This document shows positions 63,176-64,000 of a DNA stretch of 64,000 nucleotides, piece after piece. Location of the stretch: assembly GCA_028285035.1 (NCBI GenBank), contig JANQQF010000185.1, forward strand, positions 1 to 64,000, read 5' to 3'. This DNA is from Phycisphaerae bacterium. GTDB taxonomy: Bacteria; Chloroflexota; Anaerolineae; 4572-78; J111. Numbering within the stretch: the first letter of the stretch is position 1; each line of letters opens with the position of its first letter. Made by a program: the position numbers and the translations under genes. Under the pieces are notes generated by a model. That model saw nothing but the letters and a program-made list of their open reading frames with translations, was not told the DNA's origin and ran no database searches.

Positions 63176-64000
63176 ATGGAAAATCCACAACTCAGCATTG
63201 TTTTACCGATTTACAACGAGGTCGAAAGTTTACCTCATTTGTTAGATGAACTCGCCCCCGCTTTGGAAGCGACGGGGCGTACGTTTGAGATTATTTGCGT
63301 TGATGATGGCAGTCGGGATGGTAGCTTTGAGGTGCTTAAGCAACTGCGAGAGCAAGACAGCCGGGTGCGTATTACCCAGTTCCGGCGAAATTTTGGGCAA
63401 ACTGCGGCATTTGCCGCTGGGTTTGATCGCGCCAAAGGGGATGTCATTATCACGATGGATGCCGATTTGCAGAATGATCCGGCAGATATTCCAAAATTGT
63501 TGGCGAAAATTGATGAGGGATATGATGTGGTTAGTGGCTGGCGAGTTGAGCGTTGGAAGGAAGGTTTCTCCAGCTTCCTCACCCGCAAACTACCTTCATT
63601 AACAGCCAACTGGCTGATCTCTACCAGTACTGGCGTTCATCTACACGACTATGGCTGTGCGCTAAAAGCCTATCGGCAAGACGTTGTCAAAAACATCAAC
63701 CTCTACGGCGACCTCCACCGCTTCATTCCCGCCATCGCCAGCTACTTTGGGGTGACCGTGGCCGAGGTACCCGTGAAATATCGCTCTCGCCAATTTGGAC
63801 AAAGCAAGTACGGTCTGGGGCGTATCACCCGCGTTATCCTTGACCTACTCACGGTGCGCTTCCTGCTCAGCTACTCGACCCGGCCCATCCAAATCTTCGG
63901 CACCCTCGGCCTGCTCTCACTGGCCTTAGGTATCATCACTGGTATCTATCTGACCTATCTCAAACTGGTCTACTTTGTGGCCTTAGCCGAACGCCCTCTC
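63176..64000 (+). CDS. glycosyltransferase family 2, dolichol-phosphate mannosyltransferase-like, cut by window end
   Basis: The frame opens at ATG 63176 and is still open at 64000 (275 codons). It begins NPQLSIVLPIYNEVESLPHLL, with the GT-A motifs VDDGSRDGS, ADLQNDPADIP (D-x-D-type metal site) and SGWRVERWK, then YGCALKAYRQDVV and YRSRQFGQSKYGLGRI. Two hydrophobic segments start at about residue 235 (IQIFGTLGLLSLALGIITGIYLTYL). It resembles ArnC/DPM1-type enzymes that load sugars onto polyprenyl phosphate, a donor for the PMT-type protein in this cluster. No strong Shine-Dalgarno is visible. Confidence 0.9.
   Translation, partial: MENPQLSIVLPIYNEVESLPHLLDELAPALEATGRTFEIICVDDGSRDGSFEVLKQLREQDSRVRITQFRRNFGQTAAFAAGFDRAKGDVIITMDADLQNDPADIPKLLAKIDEGYDVVSGWRVERWKEGFSSFLTRKLPSLTANWLISTSTGVHLHDYGCALKAYRQDVVKNINLYGDLHRFIPAIASYFGVTVAEVPVKYRSRQFGQSKYGLGRITRVILDLLTVRFLLSYSTRPIQIFGTLGLLSLALGIITGIYLTYLKLVYFVALAERPL

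Overview
The window is a bacterial chromosome segment of moderate GC, probably from a Chloroflexota (Anaerolineae-like) organism. This is inferred from the gene repertoire: twin-arginine lipoprotein substrate-binding proteins, a BTAD/NB-ARC/TPR regulator, a CSLREA beta-helix protein, a PMT-type glycosyltransferase with TPRs, a CIRCE-controlled hrcA-grpE-dnaK-dnaJ operon and TTGACA-17-TATAAT promoters. No rRNA, tRNA, CRISPR array or complete insertion sequence was seen. Several families of intergenic palindromes and small non-autonomous elements are present.

Layout. 0.1-4.4 kb: hybrid sensor kinase with its LuxR-type response regulator (minus strand). 4.4-6.7 kb: type II restriction-modification system, with an NgoMIV-family endonuclease and a TSPPY methyltransferase. 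6.8-22.9 kb: a long minus-strand catabolic region: PPOX flavoprotein, dihydrolipoyl dehydrogenase, FAH-family hydrolase, maleylacetate reductase, a Liv-type ABC importer, IclR and FadR/GntR regulators, an HpaB-type phenol monooxygenase, a bicupin, a CMD/AhpD-family protein interrupted by one in-frame TGA, a zinc alcohol dehydrogenase and a VOC protein. Together these suggest hydroxylation and ring cleavage of an aromatic acid or phenol through maleylacetate. 22.9-25.9 kb: L-2-hydroxyglutarate oxidase, a FemX-like aminoacyltransferase and an SRPBCC protein. 26.2-31.3 kb: heat-shock operon. 31.5-39.5 kb: DUF4238 protein, SARP/BTAD regulator, CSLREA protein and a WD40 protein. 39.7-44.9 kb: small membrane protein, OYE-family reductase, GNAT acetyltransferase and metG with a long leader. 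45.0-59.2 kb: DhaR-like activator, a glycerol-type ABC importer, two DhaK-DhaL pairs and a DhaM-HPr-EI fusion, forming a complete PEP-dependent dihydroxyacetone-type kinase system with its own uptake and regulation. 59.2-64 kb: isochorismatase-like hydrolase, nested mobile repeats and the start of a surface-glycan cluster.

Two observations stand out. First, the CMD/AhpD-family gene has TGA exactly at the second cysteine of its CxxC motif (CDY-TGA), followed 13 nt later by a perfect 7-bp stem with a GGU loop, in the reading frame and spacing expected for a bacterial selenocysteine element. Second, metG is preceded by its own promoter, a 33-codon leader ORF with five Met codons in eight positions, and an intrinsic terminator just before the gene. 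This looks like ribosome-mediated attenuation responding to methionine or Met-tRNA. Neither was tested here; both rest on reading the sequence.
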